Shown here piece after piece: positions 38,761 to 53,855 of a stretch of 64,000 nt of DNA (within the stretch, counting starts at the first letter, position 1; every line of letters begins with the position of its first letter). The stretch comes from Veronia nyctiphanis (GTDB taxonomy: Bacteria > Pseudomonadota > Gammaproteobacteria > Enterobacterales > Vibrionaceae), in contig NZ_PEIB01000023.1 of the NCBI RefSeq assembly GCF_004116385.1, forward strand, positions 1 through 64,000, in the 5' to 3' direction. The translations under genes were made by a program, and so were the position numbers. A model generated the notes under the pieces. The model was not told where the DNA came from. It saw nothing but the letters and a program-made list of their open reading frames with translations, and did no database searches.

Positions 38761-39659
38761 ATGGCAAATACCTTCGCACTCATCTTGGTAACTATTACCT
38801 TGGTGACCGGTGTTATCTGGGTACTGGAAAAATTTATCTGGAGCGCTCGTCGTACGACTAAAGCTGCAGAAGTTCTTGGCCTCAGTGCTGAAGAGCTGGA
38901 TCAAGGACAGATTGATGCGGTTGCGCCTCAGCCTTCTTGGATTGAAACCGGTGCCTCTTTGTTCCCCGTTATCGGTTTGGTAACGGTGCTGCGATCTTTC
39001 GTTTACGAACCGTTTCAAATTCCGTCAGGGTCAATGATGCCGACACTGCTGGTGGGTGATTTTATTCTCGTTGAGAAGTTCGCCTATGGCATCAAAGATC
39101 CTGTCTTGCGGTCAACGCTTGTTGAAACGGGTAAACCACAGCGTGGCGACATTGCGGTGTTTAAATACCCGGAAGACCCGCGCATTGATTTCATCAAGCG
39201 TATTGTTGGTGTTCCCGGTGATAAGGTGCGCTATGACGAGCAAAAACGCCTGTGTATTCAACGCAAAGGTGAGAGTACTTGCGAACTGCTGCCGATTGAT
39301 GAAGTGGAAGAAAGCCCGTTTTCTCAGCAGGGAATCAACCTGATCCAGGCGAAAGAAACGCTGGGTGAGGTTCCGCATGAGATATTGGTTAACCCGTACA
39401 TCCCCAATCAAAGCGGCCGCTATGCCAAAACCAGCGGCAAAAACGAATGGACAGTACCAATGGTCAGTACTTCGTGATGGGTGATAATCGGGATAACAGC
39501 CGCGATAGCCGTTTCTGGGGCTTTGTCCCTGAAGAAAACATGGTGGGTAAAGCGGTAGGAATTTGGATCAGTTTCGAATTCGACAAACAGGGCGACTCGG
39601 CAATGCCGTCCTGGGTACCCGTTGGCGTGCGGTTTAATCGCGTCGGCGGCATAGATTAA
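38761..39659 (+). CDS. lepB: Signal peptidase I (one frameshift in this sequence)
   Basis: Inner-membrane serine protease removing signal peptides. It has two N-terminal membrane segments (residues 2-22 and about 60-77), catalytic Ser91 in [10 protein letters not shown] and Lys146 in [11 protein letters not shown], matching E. coli numbering, and [14 protein letters not shown] near the C-terminus. The frame breaks at EWTVP near 39459; one lost base (an A, or a G giving Asp) restores the reading into [13 protein letters not shown]. The repaired length is 299 residues. It lies between lepA and rnc. Confidence 0.95.
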
Positions 39660-39670
39660 CTTGGAGTAAC

Positions 39671-40348
39671 ATGACAACAACACTCATAGATAAATTACAG
39701 CGTCGTATCGTGTATGAATTCACCGATATGGCGCACCTTAGTCTCGCCCTGACTCACCGCAGTGCCAGTAGTAAGCACAACGAGCGTTTAGAGTTTTTGG
39801 GCGATTCTATTTTAAGCTTCGTTATTGCTGATGATCTCTACCACCGTTTCCCGAACGTTGATGAAGGCGACATGAGTCGTATGCGCGCCACTTTAGTGCG
39901 CGGCAACACGCTGGCTGAACTTGGTCGTGAGTTCGAGCTGGGTGATGTACTTTCTCTGGGGCCGGGTGAGCTGAAAAGTGGCGGATTCCGCCGCGAGTCT
40001 ATCCTTGCTGACGCGATTGAAGCCATTATTGGTGCGATTTATCTCGACAGCGATCTGGAAACGGTCCGTGGAATAGTCTTGGGTTGGTACAAAACCCGTC
40101 TTGATACCATTGAACCGGGTGCAAGTCAGAAAGACCCCAAAACGCGCCTGCAGGAATTTCTGCAAGGACGACGCAAGCCACTGCCATCCTATAATGTAAC
40201 TAAGGTGCAGGGCGAAGCGCACAACCAACAATTCACGGTTGAGTGCGAAGTGACGGGACTGGAGATGCCTGTTATAGGTAAAGGCAGCAGTCGACGCAAG
40301 GCAGAACAAGCCGCTGCAGAACTGGCATTACAGAAGCTGGACTCATGA
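39671..40348 (+). CDS. rnc: Ribonuclease III
   Basis: Double-strand RNA endonuclease for rRNA processing and mRNA turnover, 225 residues. The catalytic motif is [18 protein letters not shown] and the second acidic site [14 protein letters not shown]. The C-terminal dsRNA-binding domain ends [18 protein letters not shown]. Its stop overlaps the era start by four bases, a conserved translational coupling. Confidence 0.97.
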   Translation: MTTTLIDKLQRRIVYEFTDMAHLSLALTHRSASSKHNERLEFLGDSILSFVIADDLYHRFPNVDEGDMSRMRATLVRGNTLAELGREFELGDVLSLGPGELKSGGFRRESILADAIEAIIGAIYLDSDLETVRGIVLGWYKTRLDTIEPGASQKDPKTRLQEFLQGRRKPLPSYNVTKVQGEAHNQQFTVECEVTGLEMPVIGKGSSRRKAEQAAAELALQKLDS

Positions 40349-41250
40349 CAGATAAACAACACTGTGGCTTTATTGCCATTGTAGGCCGCCCAAATGTGGG
40401 TAAATCGACACTGCTTAACCGTTTGGTTGGACAGAAGCTCTCGATTACCTCTCGCAAGCCGCAGACGACCCGTCACCGTATCATGGGTGTTGACACTCGA
40501 GATGGCTATCAGGCCGTATACGTCGATACACCTGGGCTACACATTGAAGAAAAACGCACCATTAACCGTTTGATGAATCGCGCAGCGTCCAGCTCATTGA
40601 CCGATGTCGAGCTGGTTCTCTTCCTTGTGGATGGAACGCACTGGACAAAAGACGACGAGATGGTTCTGAATAAGCTACAAAAATCAGAACTGCCTACTGT
40701 CCTTTTGGTTAACAAAGTCGACAATGTGAGAGAGAAAGGCGAGTTGTTCCCGCATCTGCAGGAAATTAGCCAAAAAATGAACTTTGTTGATGTGGTTCCC
40801 GTATCGGCGAAACACGGCACAAATGTCGATGTGGTTGAAAAACTGGTGCGTCAATCCTTGCCTGAGGGTGATTGGTACTTCCCAGAGGAATACGTCACTG
40901 ACCGCTCACAACGCTTTATGGCGTCAGAAATCATCCGTGAAAAGTTAATGCGTTTTACTGGTGATGAGCTCCCTTATTCGGTGACAGTTGATATAGAGCG
41001 ATTCGATTACAACCCGGAAACCGATGGCTTCGAAATCAACGGTCTGATTTTGGTCGAACGTAATGGCCAAAAGCGAATGGTGATCGGTAAAGGTGGCGAT
41101 AAGATCAAAACTATTGGCCGTGAAGCGCGACTGGATATGGAAGAGCTTTTCGAGCGTAAGGTTTATCTCGAGCTTTGGGTCAAAGTGAAATCAGGATGGG
41201 CAGACGACGAACGTGCACTGCGTAGCCTTGGTTATATCGACGACCTCTAA
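40345..41250 (+). CDS. era: GTPase Era
   Basis: Essential GTPase that binds the 3' end of 16S rRNA during 30S assembly. The 301-residue protein has G1 [10 protein letters not shown]3 DTPGLH, G4 NKVD, and a C-terminal KH domain ([25 protein letters not shown]). It is coupled to rnc by overlap and followed by recO. Confidence 0.97.
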   Translation: MTDKQHCGFIAIVGRPNVGKSTLLNRLVGQKLSITSRKPQTTRHRIMGVDTRDGYQAVYVDTPGLHIEEKRTINRLMNRAASSSLTDVELVLFLVDGTHWTKDDEMVLNKLQKSELPTVLLVNKVDNVREKGELFPHLQEISQKMNFVDVVPVSAKHGTNVDVVEKLVRQSLPEGDWYFPEEYVTDRSQRFMASEIIREKLMRFTGDELPYSVTVDIERFDYNPETDGFEINGLILVERNGQKRMVIGKGGDKIKTIGREARLDMEELFERKVYLELWVKVKSGWADDERALRSLGYIDDL

Positions 41251-41291
41251 ACACCAGCAGACATCGACTGAACGGGACTGAAAGGAGAGTT

Positions 41292-42001
41292 ATGGAAGGA
41301 TTGCAGCGCTGCTTTGTTCTGCACACCCGGCCTTACAGCGAAACCAGCCTCATTCTGGATGTCTTTAGCGAAAATCACGGGCGTGTCAGCTTAATGGCCA
41401 AGGCGCCCGTGGTAAACGCTCTCCCCTCAAAGGTGCACTTCAGCCTTTTACGCCCCTCCTAATGAAATGGTCAGGAAAAGGCGATATGCATACCCTACGT
41501 CACGCTGAGGCGATTGGATTGGCGCTTCCTCTTTCTGGCAATGCCCTTTATTCGGGCTTTTATCTGAATGAAATCTTAAGCAGGGTTATTGAACGCGAGA
41601 CGGCCTATCATCAGGTGTTCTTTGACTACGTTACTGCGCTCAGTGAGCTGGCACAAATGGATAACCCTGAGCCTGCCCTGCGTCGTTTCGAACTCTCATT
41701 GCTGGAAGCTCTGGGTTATGGCATTGACTTTTTGCACTGTGCGGGAAGTGGCGAAGCGGTAGAAGATACGATGACCTATCTGTTTCGCGACCAGCAGGGC
41801 TTTGTGGCATCATTAATGAAATCAAATAACAAGACGTTTCGTGGGAATGAGCTCATTGCCATGTCGCAGCGTCAGTTTGTGACGTCAGAGCAGCTAAAAG
41901 CAGCGAAACGCTTTACACGTCTGGCCCTCAAGCCTTATCTTGGCGCCAGACCCCTGAAAAGCCGTGAGCTGTTTCTTTTAAGGACGAGGAAAAATACCTA
42001 A
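41292..42001 (+). CDS. recO: DNA repair protein RecO (one frameshift in this sequence)
   Basis: Mediates RecA loading on SSB-coated DNA with RecR. The start [22 protein letters not shown] at 41292 has AGGAGAG upstream. One G is missing near 41402 (SLMAKG), which would truncate the frame at 41462; repaired it reads [23 protein letters not shown] and runs to 236 residues. Only the larger C-terminal piece (from 41462) is obvious without repair. The stop overlaps pdxJ by one base. Confidence 0.93.
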
Positions 42002-42732
42002 TGAACACCATTTATCTGGGCGTGAATATTGACCACGTGGCGACAGTCCGCAATGCGCGAGGCACTCAGTATCCTGATCCTGTTCATGCCGCTGAAATAG
42101 CAGAGCGTGCGGGTGCTGATGGGATCACTGTGCATCTTCGTGAAGACCGCCGACATATCATGGACAGAGACGTGCGGATTCTGAAGGAGACAATTCAGAC
42201 GCGCATGAATCTTGAGATGGCAGTGACGGATGAAATGGTCGCCATTGCCCTAGAGGTAAAACCTGAGTTTGTTTGCCTTGTTCCCGAAAAGCGTGAAGAG
42301 CTGACCACCGAGGGCGGGTTAGATGTTGTTGGCCAGCTTGAGAAAGTCAAAGCAGCAACGGAAACCCTGACAGAAGCAGGTATCAAGGTGTCGCTGTTTA
42401 TTGACGCGGACCGTGAGCAAATTGATGCGGCTAAAACCTGCGGTGCGCCGTATATCGAGCTTCACACTGGTCATTATGCGGATGCGGAAAACGATGAAGA
42501 GATGCAGGCTGAGCTGAAGAAAATTGCTGCAGCTGCCAGCTACGCCGATGATATTGGTATTAAAGTCAATGCAGGTCATGGTCTTACCTACCATAATGTT
42601 ACCCCTATTGCGGCGCTGCCTGAGATTTATGAACTCAACATTGGTCATGCCATTATTGGTCGAGCGCTGTTTGACGGACTCCCAAAAGCTGTGGCTGATA
42701 TGAAAGCCGTGATGATGGCAGCGCGCAGCTAA
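42001..42732 (+). CDS. pdxJ: Pyridoxine 5'-phosphate synthase
   Basis: Condenses 1-deoxyxylulose-5-phosphate with 3-amino-1-phosphohydroxyacetone to pyridoxine phosphate. The 243-residue TIM barrel has [17 protein letters not shown] at the N-terminus, HLREDRRHI, and [16 protein letters not shown]. It overlaps recO and acpS by one base each. Together with epd in this window it covers two steps of vitamin B6 synthesis. Confidence 0.97.
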   Translation: MNTIYLGVNIDHVATVRNARGTQYPDPVHAAEIAERAGADGITVHLREDRRHIMDRDVRILKETIQTRMNLEMAVTDEMVAIALEVKPEFVCLVPEKREELTTEGGLDVVGQLEKVKAATETLTEAGIKVSLFIDADREQIDAAKTCGAPYIELHTGHYADAENDEEMQAELKKIAAAASYADDIGIKVNAGHGLTYHNVTPIAALPEIYELNIGHAIIGRALFDGLPKAVADMKAVMMAARS

Positions 42733-43106
42733 TGGCAGTGTTAGGGCTCGGTACTGACATTGTTGAAGTGGAACGCTTTGATAAGATGAGATGCTTGCAG
42801 GCCTTTGCTGACAGAGTCCTAACGTCACAGGAGCACCTGAGGTTTAATGAGAGTAAATTTCAGGCACGCTTTCTGGCTAAACGCTTTGCAGCGAAAGAGG
42901 CTGCGGCAAAAGCGTTAGGGACGGGCTTTGCTTGCGGTGTTACTTTTCAAGACCTCGACATCAGTAACGATGAGTTAGGAAAGCCGATTCTGACGCTGGT
43001 AGGGAAAGCGAAAGAAATTGCAGACAGTATGGGAGTGTCCCGCTGTCTGGTATCGATTTCTGATGAGAAAAACTACTCTGTTGCGACGGTGATATTAGAA
43101 GGCTGA
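42732..43106 (+). CDS. acpS: Holo-[acyl-carrier-protein] synthase
   Basis: Transfers 4'-phosphopantetheine from CoA to acyl carrier protein. The 124-residue sequence has LGLGTDIVEVERF (Mg-binding Asp9) and LAKRFAAKEAAAKALGTG with the second metal ligand Glu. It overlaps pdxJ by one base and closes the lepA-to-acpS series at a strong terminator. Confidence 0.95.
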   Translation: MAVLGLGTDIVEVERFDKMRCLQAFADRVLTSQEHLRFNESKFQARFLAKRFAAKEAAAKALGTGFACGVTFQDLDISNDELGKPILTLVGKAKEIADSMGVSRCLVSISDEKNYSVATVILEG

Positions 43107-43140
43107 TCGCGCTGAGCTGACAGTCGTCGGGAAATGAGAG

Positions 43141-43164
43141 AAGGGGCGTTAGCCCCTTTTTTTT
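43141..43164 (+). terminator. Terminator after acpS
   Basis: A 7-bp stem (aaggggc/gcccctt) with a 4-base loop is followed by eight or more T. It lies 35 bases after acpS and abuts the convergent barA stop. Confidence 0.9.
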
Positions 43165-45930
43165 CATGCAGGAATGTACTGGCGGGAGAGTTCGCGAATG
43201 TGACTGAACTCATCGAGAAGTTCGAGGAGCTCAGGTTCAATATCGGCCAGCTCAGCGCCTTGCTTTAATTGCGTTTCAAGATCGTGGCAAAGCTGTTTTA
43301 GCCTAGGTACACCGCTGTATGCGCAGCTGCCATGTAACTTGTGGATAGGCGGCCAAAGGTCATGCTCTGTGCCTTCCAGTGCTTCATTCACTAGTGCTTC
43401 CACCTGATCAAACGATTCGACCAACATTTGCAGCAGCTCCACAGCAAGGTCTTGTTTGTCTGCCGCTTGTTGTAAGGCGAGATTCCAATCTAGCTGATAT
43501 CTCCAGAACCTTTTGATGTCGGTTCAGCAGGTTTTGTGCCGGTAAGCTCGCTACTGCTCAGCTGCCTTCTATCAGTAGTGTCCCCAATCCAACTATTCAG
43601 CACCTGTTCCAGAACGGGTTCTTCGATGGGCTTGGTCAGGTAATCATCCATCCCGGCATTGATCAGCCGCTCCCTCTCGCCTGCCATCGCGTGGGCGGTC
43701 ACTGCGATAATAGGGGTGTGGTGATTCAACATAGAACTACGAATCGCCTGACTCGCGGTGACGCCGTCCATTTCAGGCATCTGAATGTCCATCAAAATCA
43801 TATCGAAGGCATGCAGATTGGCTTGCTCGACAGCTTTCACCCCGTTCTCAGCAGTGACCACGTTTTCCACTCGTTCACTGAGCAGGGCAGAGATCAGTTT
43901 AAGGTTGGCGGGGTTGTCATCGACCGCCATGACTGTCAGCGGCAATTTATTTTGCGCCACGGGCAGCTGTTCAGGCACGGTTTCATATTTGTCAGAGTCA
44001 CCAAGCAGGGTTTCAGCCAGCTTTCTTATCGGCAGTGGTTTAGCGAAACAGGCTGTCACACCTGCTTGCATCAAGCGCTCTGACACGGCGAGCTCTGTGG
44101 TTGGCAGGCAGAAGATAACCTGTCTGGCTTGCCCCTCTGCATCCATCGCCATCTGTAACAGCTTTTCTGTCGGTGGGACTTTCTTAGCACTGACACTGAT
44201 CAGTGCCGCGTCATAGCTGGTATTAAGATTTGTCGGTGCTGACAGCGTTTCCTGCGCGGTGACATGGAGGCCAGTCTGTGTCAGGCGTTGCGTCATCAAC
44301 TTACGGCTCTCCTCATCGGACTCAATGAGCAAGAGGGTATGCTCTTCCATACCTGACATATCAACTGGTTGAATCAGTGGTAGATCGGTATGCATCAGAG
44401 TCACTGAGAACCAGAAGGTGGACCCTTGATGTAGGCGGCTGGTAAAACCGATTTCACCACCCATCTGCTTGACCAGTTTCTGGGTGATCACCAAGCCAAG
44501 ACCAGTACCGCCATAACGACGGCTGATACTCGCATCTGCTTGGCGGAATGCCTGAAATAGCTGAGCCTGCTGGCGCTCCGAAATCCCGATCCCGGTATCC
44601 TGCACTTCAAAGCGAACTTCAATTGATTCGTTGTTATAACTTTTCAGCTCTGTGGTGACACGAATATTACCGGACTCGGTGAACTTGATGGCGTTACCTA
44701 CCAAGTTGGTCAAAACCTGCTGGAGCCTCAGCGGATCGCCAATCATGCCTGCGGGCACTTCAGCATCTAGCTTGAGGTTCAGCTCCAGACCTTTTTCATG
44801 GGCCATGGGAGCCAGTAGCTTCATTACCTCATCAAGGCTATCTTCGAAATCGAAAGGAATATTTTCAAGCAGCAGTTTGCCTGCTTCCAGTTTCGAGAAA
44901 TCGAGAATGTCGTTGATGATGGTCAGCAGGTTATTGGCAGACTTTTCGATGGTTTGCAGATAATCCTGCTGCGCTGTCGTCAGGCGGGTTTTGAGCATCT
45001 GACGGGTAAATCCGATAACACCATTCAATGGTGTTCTCAGCTCGTGAGACATGTTGGCCAGAAACTCAGATTTGACCCGCGCAGCCTCCTGCGCATGCTT
45101 TTTGGCAATGTCGAGCTCGACGTTCTGGATTTCAAGCTGTTCCAGTGTTTCCCGTAAATCTGAGGTCGCCTGATCAATGCTTTGCTGCATTTCCAAATGG
45201 TATTCAGATAACGAAATTGCCATGGCGTTGATACCATTTTTCAGCGTATCCAGTTCGCCATGGAGCTTTCCTTCAATCCTTACATCGAGGTGACCGCGCC
45301 GGATACGATCAATCATGCTGACCATCTGCGAAACAGGCTCTGTCACGTCAGCGAGTAGGCGATAGGCAAAAATCCCTGACAGTATCATGCCGAGCACCAT
45401 GACCACGGTGGCGGAAAGAAGCTCTTGATACTGCTCAAGCCTGACGGCGCTTAAATCCATCTCCATGCTGATGTAGCCCATCGGGCTTTCATTATCGAGA
45501 CCTGCACTGAAACGACCAACGGCACGAATAGGGCCCGTAAAAGCAGTGTGTCCTTTTGCCGCGATATTTCAAGCTTTGTAGGGATGGGGTCACCGTCTGG
45601 CACCGACATCAGGTCAAGGTTGCGGTGATAGTTTGAAGTGACGAACAGTTGGTTACGTTTGTCAAATACCGCAATACTTCGCACGTATTGGCTGTTTTGA
45701 CGATGAGTGAATCCTATTAGCCGCCTGACACTTTCACGGCTTTCGTTGGTTAACCCTATTTCACTGGCAATCGCAAGTGGTTCGATGATGGCCTCACCAG
45801 TGACTGTCAGTTGCTGCTCTAAATCTTCATAGCGATTATGAATAAAATAAGCGCTCAGCAATAAGCCGATGATCAGTGTGGGGGCAATGGTAAGGGTCAG
45901 TACCCTGGCTCTTAGTCCGTATTTGGTCAT
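43164..45930 (-). CDS. barA: Hybrid sensor histidine kinase BarA/VarS (two frameshifts in this sequence)
   Basis: Unorthodox kinase that phosphorylates UvrY/VarA and so controls the Csr small RNAs. It has an N-terminal membrane helix, a sensor region, a second membrane helix near residues 160-185, HAMP, HisKA with ANMSHELRTPLNGVIGF, HATPase (GTGLGLVITQKLVKQMGG), a receiver (MDIQMPEMDG) and a C-terminal Hpt domain with HKLHGSCAYSG. Two lost bases (near 45539-45542 and 43499) split the frame; repaired junctions read DTLLFTGPIRAVG and GSGDYQLDWNLAL. The full protein is 922 residues. The start is ATG 45930. Confidence 0.92.
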
Positions 45931-46102
45931 GCTCTTTGTTCTGTGGGACAATCACCGATGGTGACAAGACAATCACTCTTTAGTCTATATCAAGTCGCCG
46001 GCTGGGAAGCGGTAGGTTATCACAACTGTTAAGCCGGAATAAAAATACATACAGACAGTTTACCTTGGATGTTATGACTGTCTGCGTAACGTGGATGAAC
46101 AC

Positions 46103-47418
46103 ATGGCGCGTTTTTTTAAGCTCAGAAGAAAAAAATACTCGATACCAAACATAAAGCATTACGCATTGAGCGACTTGATCATCATGGTGACGGTGTGGCA
46201 TTCATTGATAAGAAACCGGTTTTTATTGCCGGTAGTTTGCCCGGTGAAACTGTTGTCGCTCAGCTCACTGAGGACAAACGCCAGTTTGCGAGAGCTAAGC
46301 TAATCAAAGTGACCGAGCCGTCAGCATCAAGAGTGAACCCATTTTGCGTGCATTACGACGCTTGTGGTGGCTGTAATCTTCAGCATTTGGGACACACTGA
46401 GCAGGTTGCGAGCAAACAGCAGACGCTGAGCCAACTGATGAATAAGTTTGCCGGAAGAGCGATAGAGCAAGTCCCTGCAAGCATTGACAGTGACAAGGGG
46501 TATCGCCGAAGAACCCGGTTGAGCGTTCGGGTCGACAAAGACGGCAAGCTAATGATGGGCTTTAGGCAGCGCAGTAGCAATGCCATCGTGTCGGTAAACG
46601 ACTGTGCTGTTTTGCGTCCTGCTATCAACGCGTTATTGCCAAAGTTACACGCTTGTCTTGATGGTTTGAAAGGGCGCAGAATCATTGGTCACATTGAGCT
46701 CGTTGAAGCCGATAACGGTACTGTATTGTCTGTACGAACAACAAAACCGCTTCACCAGATTGATCTTGAGCAACTCGATGCGTTTGTCGGCGAGCATTCG
46801 CTGATTTTTTATTTGCAACAAGGCGATGCGCCGCTGAAGCGCATTTTAGGCGATGCGCCGGAATACCGTATTGATGGCCAAGCTCTGCATTTTGAACCTT
46901 CTGACTTCATTCAGGTCAATCCCTCTATTAACGATAAAATGGTATCTCAGGCGCTAGCATGGCTTGATCTTAACCCTTCAGATCAGGTACTTGATCTCTT
47001 CTGTGGCCTGGGGAATTTCTCATTACCGATAGCGCAACAAGCAGGTAGTGTGGTTGGTGTAGAAGGAGTTGATATCATGGTTGAGCGTGCGACAGATAAT
47101 GCAGTACGTAACCAGATTGAAAACGCACGTTTCTATCATGCCAATCTCGAAGAGGGCGCTGAGCAAACCGAATGGGGCAAGCAAACGTACCAAAAAATCC
47201 TTCTCGACCCCGCTCGGGCAGGTGCTTCAGGCATTATGCCTTTCGTGGCAAAGTCGGGTGCAGAGAAAATCGTTTATGTTTCCTGCAATCCGTCCACTTT
47301 GGCCCGAGATAGCCAGCATTTGCTGGACAAGGGGTATATACTGGCGCAGTTGGGGATGGTGGACATGTTTCCGCATACCGGGCATCTCGAATCAATGGCA
47401 CTGTTTGTCAAAGCCTAA
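46103..47418 (+). CDS. rlmD: 23S rRNA (uracil-1939-C5)-methyltransferase (one frameshift in this sequence)
   Basis: SAM-dependent enzyme making m5U1939 in 23S rRNA. The true start is MARFFK at 46103; one C is missing near 46121, and repair gives MARFFKPQKKKILDTKHKAL and a 438-residue protein. It has a TRAM domain, the Fe-S cysteines in CVHYDACGGCNLQHL, the SAM motif VLDLFCGLGNFSLPIA, and the catalytic Cys in VYVSCNPSTLARD. It is divergent from barA, as in vibrios, and followed by relA. Confidence 0.94.
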
Positions 47419-47479
47419 AGATGTCAGCCCCGGAGGGAGAGCCTGCCGGGCAAGAATAGAATAACTACAGGAAAGTGAA

Positions 47480-49696
47480 ATGGTCGCAATACGTGACTCG
47501 CACCTAAACGAAGATAAACAATTTAAGCTTACTGACTGGGTAAACAGACTGGATCAGGATAAAGCCACCAGTGATGCAATTCTGGCGGCTTATCACTTTT
47601 GTCTGAAACAAGGCGAAGATGATGAACTTCGCTTGCCGCTCTGGCGCGGCCGCGAAATGGTCGAAATACTGATCACTCTCAGTATGGACAAAGATACACT
47701 GCTAGCTGCAGTGTACTTTCCGCTGGTGGAAGCGGGCTTGCTCAATACCGATGCGCTCGCTGAGCATTGCGGCACCGAGATCGCCAAAATGGTCTCTGGC
47801 GTTCAGCAAATGGCAGCGATACGCCACTTGAACGCGACCACAGAAGAGAGCGCAACTGCGGCGCAGGTCGATAACATCCGTCGTATGTTGCTGTCGATGG
47901 TGGATGATTTCCGCTGTGTGGTCATTAAGTTGGCTGAACGTATTTGTCATCTGCGTGAAGTGAAAGACGAGCCTGATGAGATCCGGGAATCCGTGGCGAA
48001 AGAATGTGCAAATATTTATGCGCCTCTGGCAAACCGTCTTGGCATTGGCCAGCTCAAATGGGAAATCGAAGATTACGCATTTCGCTATCAGCATTCAGGT
48101 ACCTACAAGCAGATAGCCCGCCAGTTGTCAGAACGCCGCATTGACCGTGAACAATACATCGACACCTTTGTGACTGATCTTCAGCAGTCGATGGAAGCGG
48201 GCCATATCAATGCGCAGGTGTATGGCAGACCTAAGCACATCTACAGCATCTGGCGCAAAATGCAGAAGAAGAGTCTCGCGTTTGATGAGCTCTTTGATGT
48301 GCGTGCTGTGCGGATCATCGCGGATAAACTTCAGGATTGTTATGCCGCTTTAGGCATGGTGCATACCAAGTATCGTCACCTGCCAAAAGAGTTTGATGAT
48401 TACGTCGCGAACCCAAAACCAAACGGCTATCAGTCAATTCATACCGTGGTACTCGGCCCAGAAGGCAAGACGGTAGAAATACAGATCCGTACCAAGCAAA
48501 TGCATGATGATGCTGAGCTTGGGGTCGCTGCGCACTGGAAATACAAAGAAGGTGCATCGGCTGGTAGAAGCGGCTACGACGAGAAAATTACTTGGCTGCG
48601 GAAGCTGCTCGCATGGCAGGAGGAGATGTCTGACACCGGCGAGATGATGGATGAACTTCGCAGTCAGGTATTTGATGACAGAGTCTATGCGTTTACCCCG
48701 AAAGGTGACGTGGTTGACTTGCCAATTGGTGCGACACCGCTGGATTTTGCCTATCACATTCACTCAGAAGTCGGCCACCGCTGTATCGGTGCCAAAGTGG
48801 AAGGGCGTATCGTACCCTTCACTTATCATCTGCAAATGGGCGATCAGGTAGAGATTATCACCCAGAAGGAGCCGAACCCTTCTCGTGACTGGTTGAACCC
48901 GAGCCATGGCTTTGTCAATTCAGGCCGTGCGAGGGCGAAGATTAATGCTTGGTTCCGAAAGCAAGACAAAGACAAAAATATAGTCGCAGGCAAAGAGATG
49001 CTGGATGCGGAGCTGGTCAAAATCGGCGCGGTCAGCAAAGATGCTTCACTGGCAATCGAGCGATTCAATATCAACTCGCTCGATGAGTTGTATGCAGGTG
49101 TGGGCACCGGCGACCTTCGCATCAATCAGGTCGTCAATCACATCAACGCTCTGGTCAATAAACCGACCAAGGAAGAGGAAGACCGTCAGCTTCGTGAGAA
49201 ACTGGAGCAAGCAGAGGCTCGCGCGTCGTCTCCGGCGAAAACGCATCGCGATGCGGTTGTGGTTGAGGGCGTTGATAATCTGATGACCCATTTGGCCCGT
49301 TGTTGTAGCCCTTTACCGGGCGATGATATTCGTGGGTACGTGACGCAAGGTCGTGGTATCTCGGTTCACCGCGCCGATTGCGAGCAGCTGACAGAGCTCG
49401 GTCATCATGCCCCGGAACGTATCATTGATACCGTCTGGGGACGCGGATTTGTCGGTAACTACAACATTGGTGTTCGCGTTCTTGCCACTGAACGCAACGG
49501 TTTGTTGAAAGACCTGACAGGCACGCTTTCGAATGAGAAAGTGAAAGTCGCAGGCATGCACAGCCGTGTCGATTATAAAAAGCAAATGTCCATCATGGAC
49601 TTTGACTTAGAGCTCAGCGACCTGGATACACTGGGTAGAGTGATCAATCGCCTAGAGCAGGTCAAAGATGTGATTGAAGCGAAACGTCTTCGCTGA
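47480..49696 (+). CDS. relA: GTP pyrophosphokinase RelA
   Basis: Ribosome-associated (p)ppGpp synthetase triggered by uncharged tRNA. The 738-residue protein has a degenerate hydrolase domain (no HD pair), the synthetase domain with FDELFDVRAVRII and KPNGYQSIHT, then TGS (VYAFTPKGDVVDLPIGATPLD), zinc-finger (RCCSPLPGDDIRGY) and ACT domains at the C-terminus. It is followed by a terminator before mazG. Confidence 0.97.
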   Translation: MVAIRDSHLNEDKQFKLTDWVNRLDQDKATSDAILAAYHFCLKQGEDDELRLPLWRGREMVEILITLSMDKDTLLAAVYFPLVEAGLLNTDALAEHCGTEIAKMVSGVQQMAAIRHLNATTEESATAAQVDNIRRMLLSMVDDFRCVVIKLAERICHLREVKDEPDEIRESVAKECANIYAPLANRLGIGQLKWEIEDYAFRYQHSGTYKQIARQLSERRIDREQYIDTFVTDLQQSMEAGHINAQVYGRPKHIYSIWRKMQKKSLAFDELFDVRAVRIIADKLQDCYAALGMVHTKYRHLPKEFDDYVANPKPNGYQSIHTVVLGPEGKTVEIQIRTKQMHDDAELGVAAHWKYKEGASAGRSGYDEKITWLRKLLAWQEEMSDTGEMMDELRSQVFDDRVYAFTPKGDVVDLPIGATPLDFAYHIHSEVGHRCIGAKVEGRIVPFTYHLQMGDQVEIITQKEPNPSRDWLNPSHGFVNSGRARAKINAWFRKQDKDKNIVAGKEMLDAELVKIGAVSKDASLAIERFNINSLDELYAGVGTGDLRINQVVNHINALVNKPTKEEEDRQLREKLEQAEARASSPAKTHRDAVVVEGVDNLMTHLARCCSPLPGDDIRGYVTQGRGISVHRADCEQLTELGHHAPERIIDTVWGRGFVGNYNIGVRVLATERNGLLKDLTGTLSNEKVKVAGMHSRVDYKKQMSIMDFDLELSDLDTLGRVINRLEQVKDVIEAKRLR

Positions 49697-49722
49697 TCTG
49701 TCTCGTATGGCTACTGTAATCA

Positions 49723-49749
49723 GGGGAAAGCCATGCTTTCCCCTTTTTT
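49723..49749 (+). terminator. Terminator after relA
   Basis: A 9-bp stem (ggggaaagc/gctttcccc) with a 3-base loop and T6 lies 26 bases after relA and 20 before mazG. The gap to mazG leaves little space for a separate promoter, so some read-through is likely. Confidence 0.85.
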
Positions 49750-49769
49750 GATGTTAAAAGGACTGAAAA

Positions 49770-50581
49770 ATGGAAAAAACTTCTGCCATCGACACATTGC
49801 TTCAGATTATGGCAACGCTGCGTGACCCGGAGCAGGGGTGCCCGTGGGATCAAAAGCAGACATTTGACTCTATTGTCCCGTACACCCTCGAAGAAACCTA
49901 TGAAGTGATTGATGCCATCGAACATAAAGCATGGTCAGAGGTAAAAGATGAACTGGGTGATTTACTGTTTCAGATTGTTTTCTACAGTCAGATGGGCAAA
50001 GAACAAGAGCTGTTTGATTTTGAGGACGTCGCACAGAGTATTTGCGACAAATTAGTGCGCCGTCATCCACACGTCTTTGGTGAGAAAGATGCCGATGGTA
50101 AGCTATTGGTGCCCGCTGATTGGGAAGGGATAAAAGCCAAAGAGCGTGAAGGCAAAACGGAGCCTGCAAAGGTTGCAAGTGTGCTTGATGATATTCCCAA
50201 CGCACTGCCGGCTCTCAACCGTGCCAATAAAATCCAGAAGCGTTGTGCCCATGTTGGATTTGACTGGGACTCACTGGGCCCTGTTGTCGACAAGGTGCAT
50301 GAAGAAATTGAAGAGGTGATGGAAGAGGCGCTAATGGCAGATATTAACCAGCAGCGCGTCGATGAAGAAATTGGCGATCTTCTGTTTGCCGTCGTCAATT
50401 TAGCAAGGCATGTGGGCACCAATCCGGAAATGGCACTTCGCGCAGCAAACAGCAAATTTGAACGTCGCTTCAGGCAAGTGAGGATGCTTGCAGGGAGTGC
50501 GGGAAAAATATTGAGCAAAGTCAATTGGATGAGTTAGAAGCGATCTGGCAAGACGTTAAACGAAAAGAACAAAAAAACTGA
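49770..50581 (+). CDS. mazG: Nucleoside triphosphate pyrophosphohydrolase MazG (one frameshift in this sequence)
   Basis: Hydrolyses all NTPs to NMP and PPi; in E. coli it also lowers (p)ppGpp. The N-terminal [23 protein letters not shown] and [15 protein letters not shown] motifs and a repeat in the C-terminal half ([16 protein letters not shown]) are the two MazG domains. A lost G near 50480 breaks the last 30 residues; repaired it reads [22 protein letters not shown] to a TGA at 50581, 270 residues in all. Its place after relA is conserved. Confidence 0.93.
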
Positions 50582-50625
50582 AACAATCAAACACTTGATT
50601 TGTGATAAAAAAAAAGACATCTTGA

Positions 50626-53742
<3,117 letters not shown>

Positions 53743-53782
53743 TTATTCGCGACGTAGCGCTGCAAAAGCGGCGCTTTGAAAC

Positions 53783-53821
53783 AAAACGGCTCCCAACTTT
53801 CAAAGTGGGAGCCGTTTTTTA
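53783..53821. terminator. Bidirectional terminator between eno and ubiI
   Basis: A 13-bp stem (aaaacggctccca/tgggagccgtttt) with T-rich ends on both strands lies between convergent genes. Confidence 0.92.
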
Positions 53822-53855
53822 TTGCTTGCGTTGCGCTTAATTTTTCGTAGTCAGT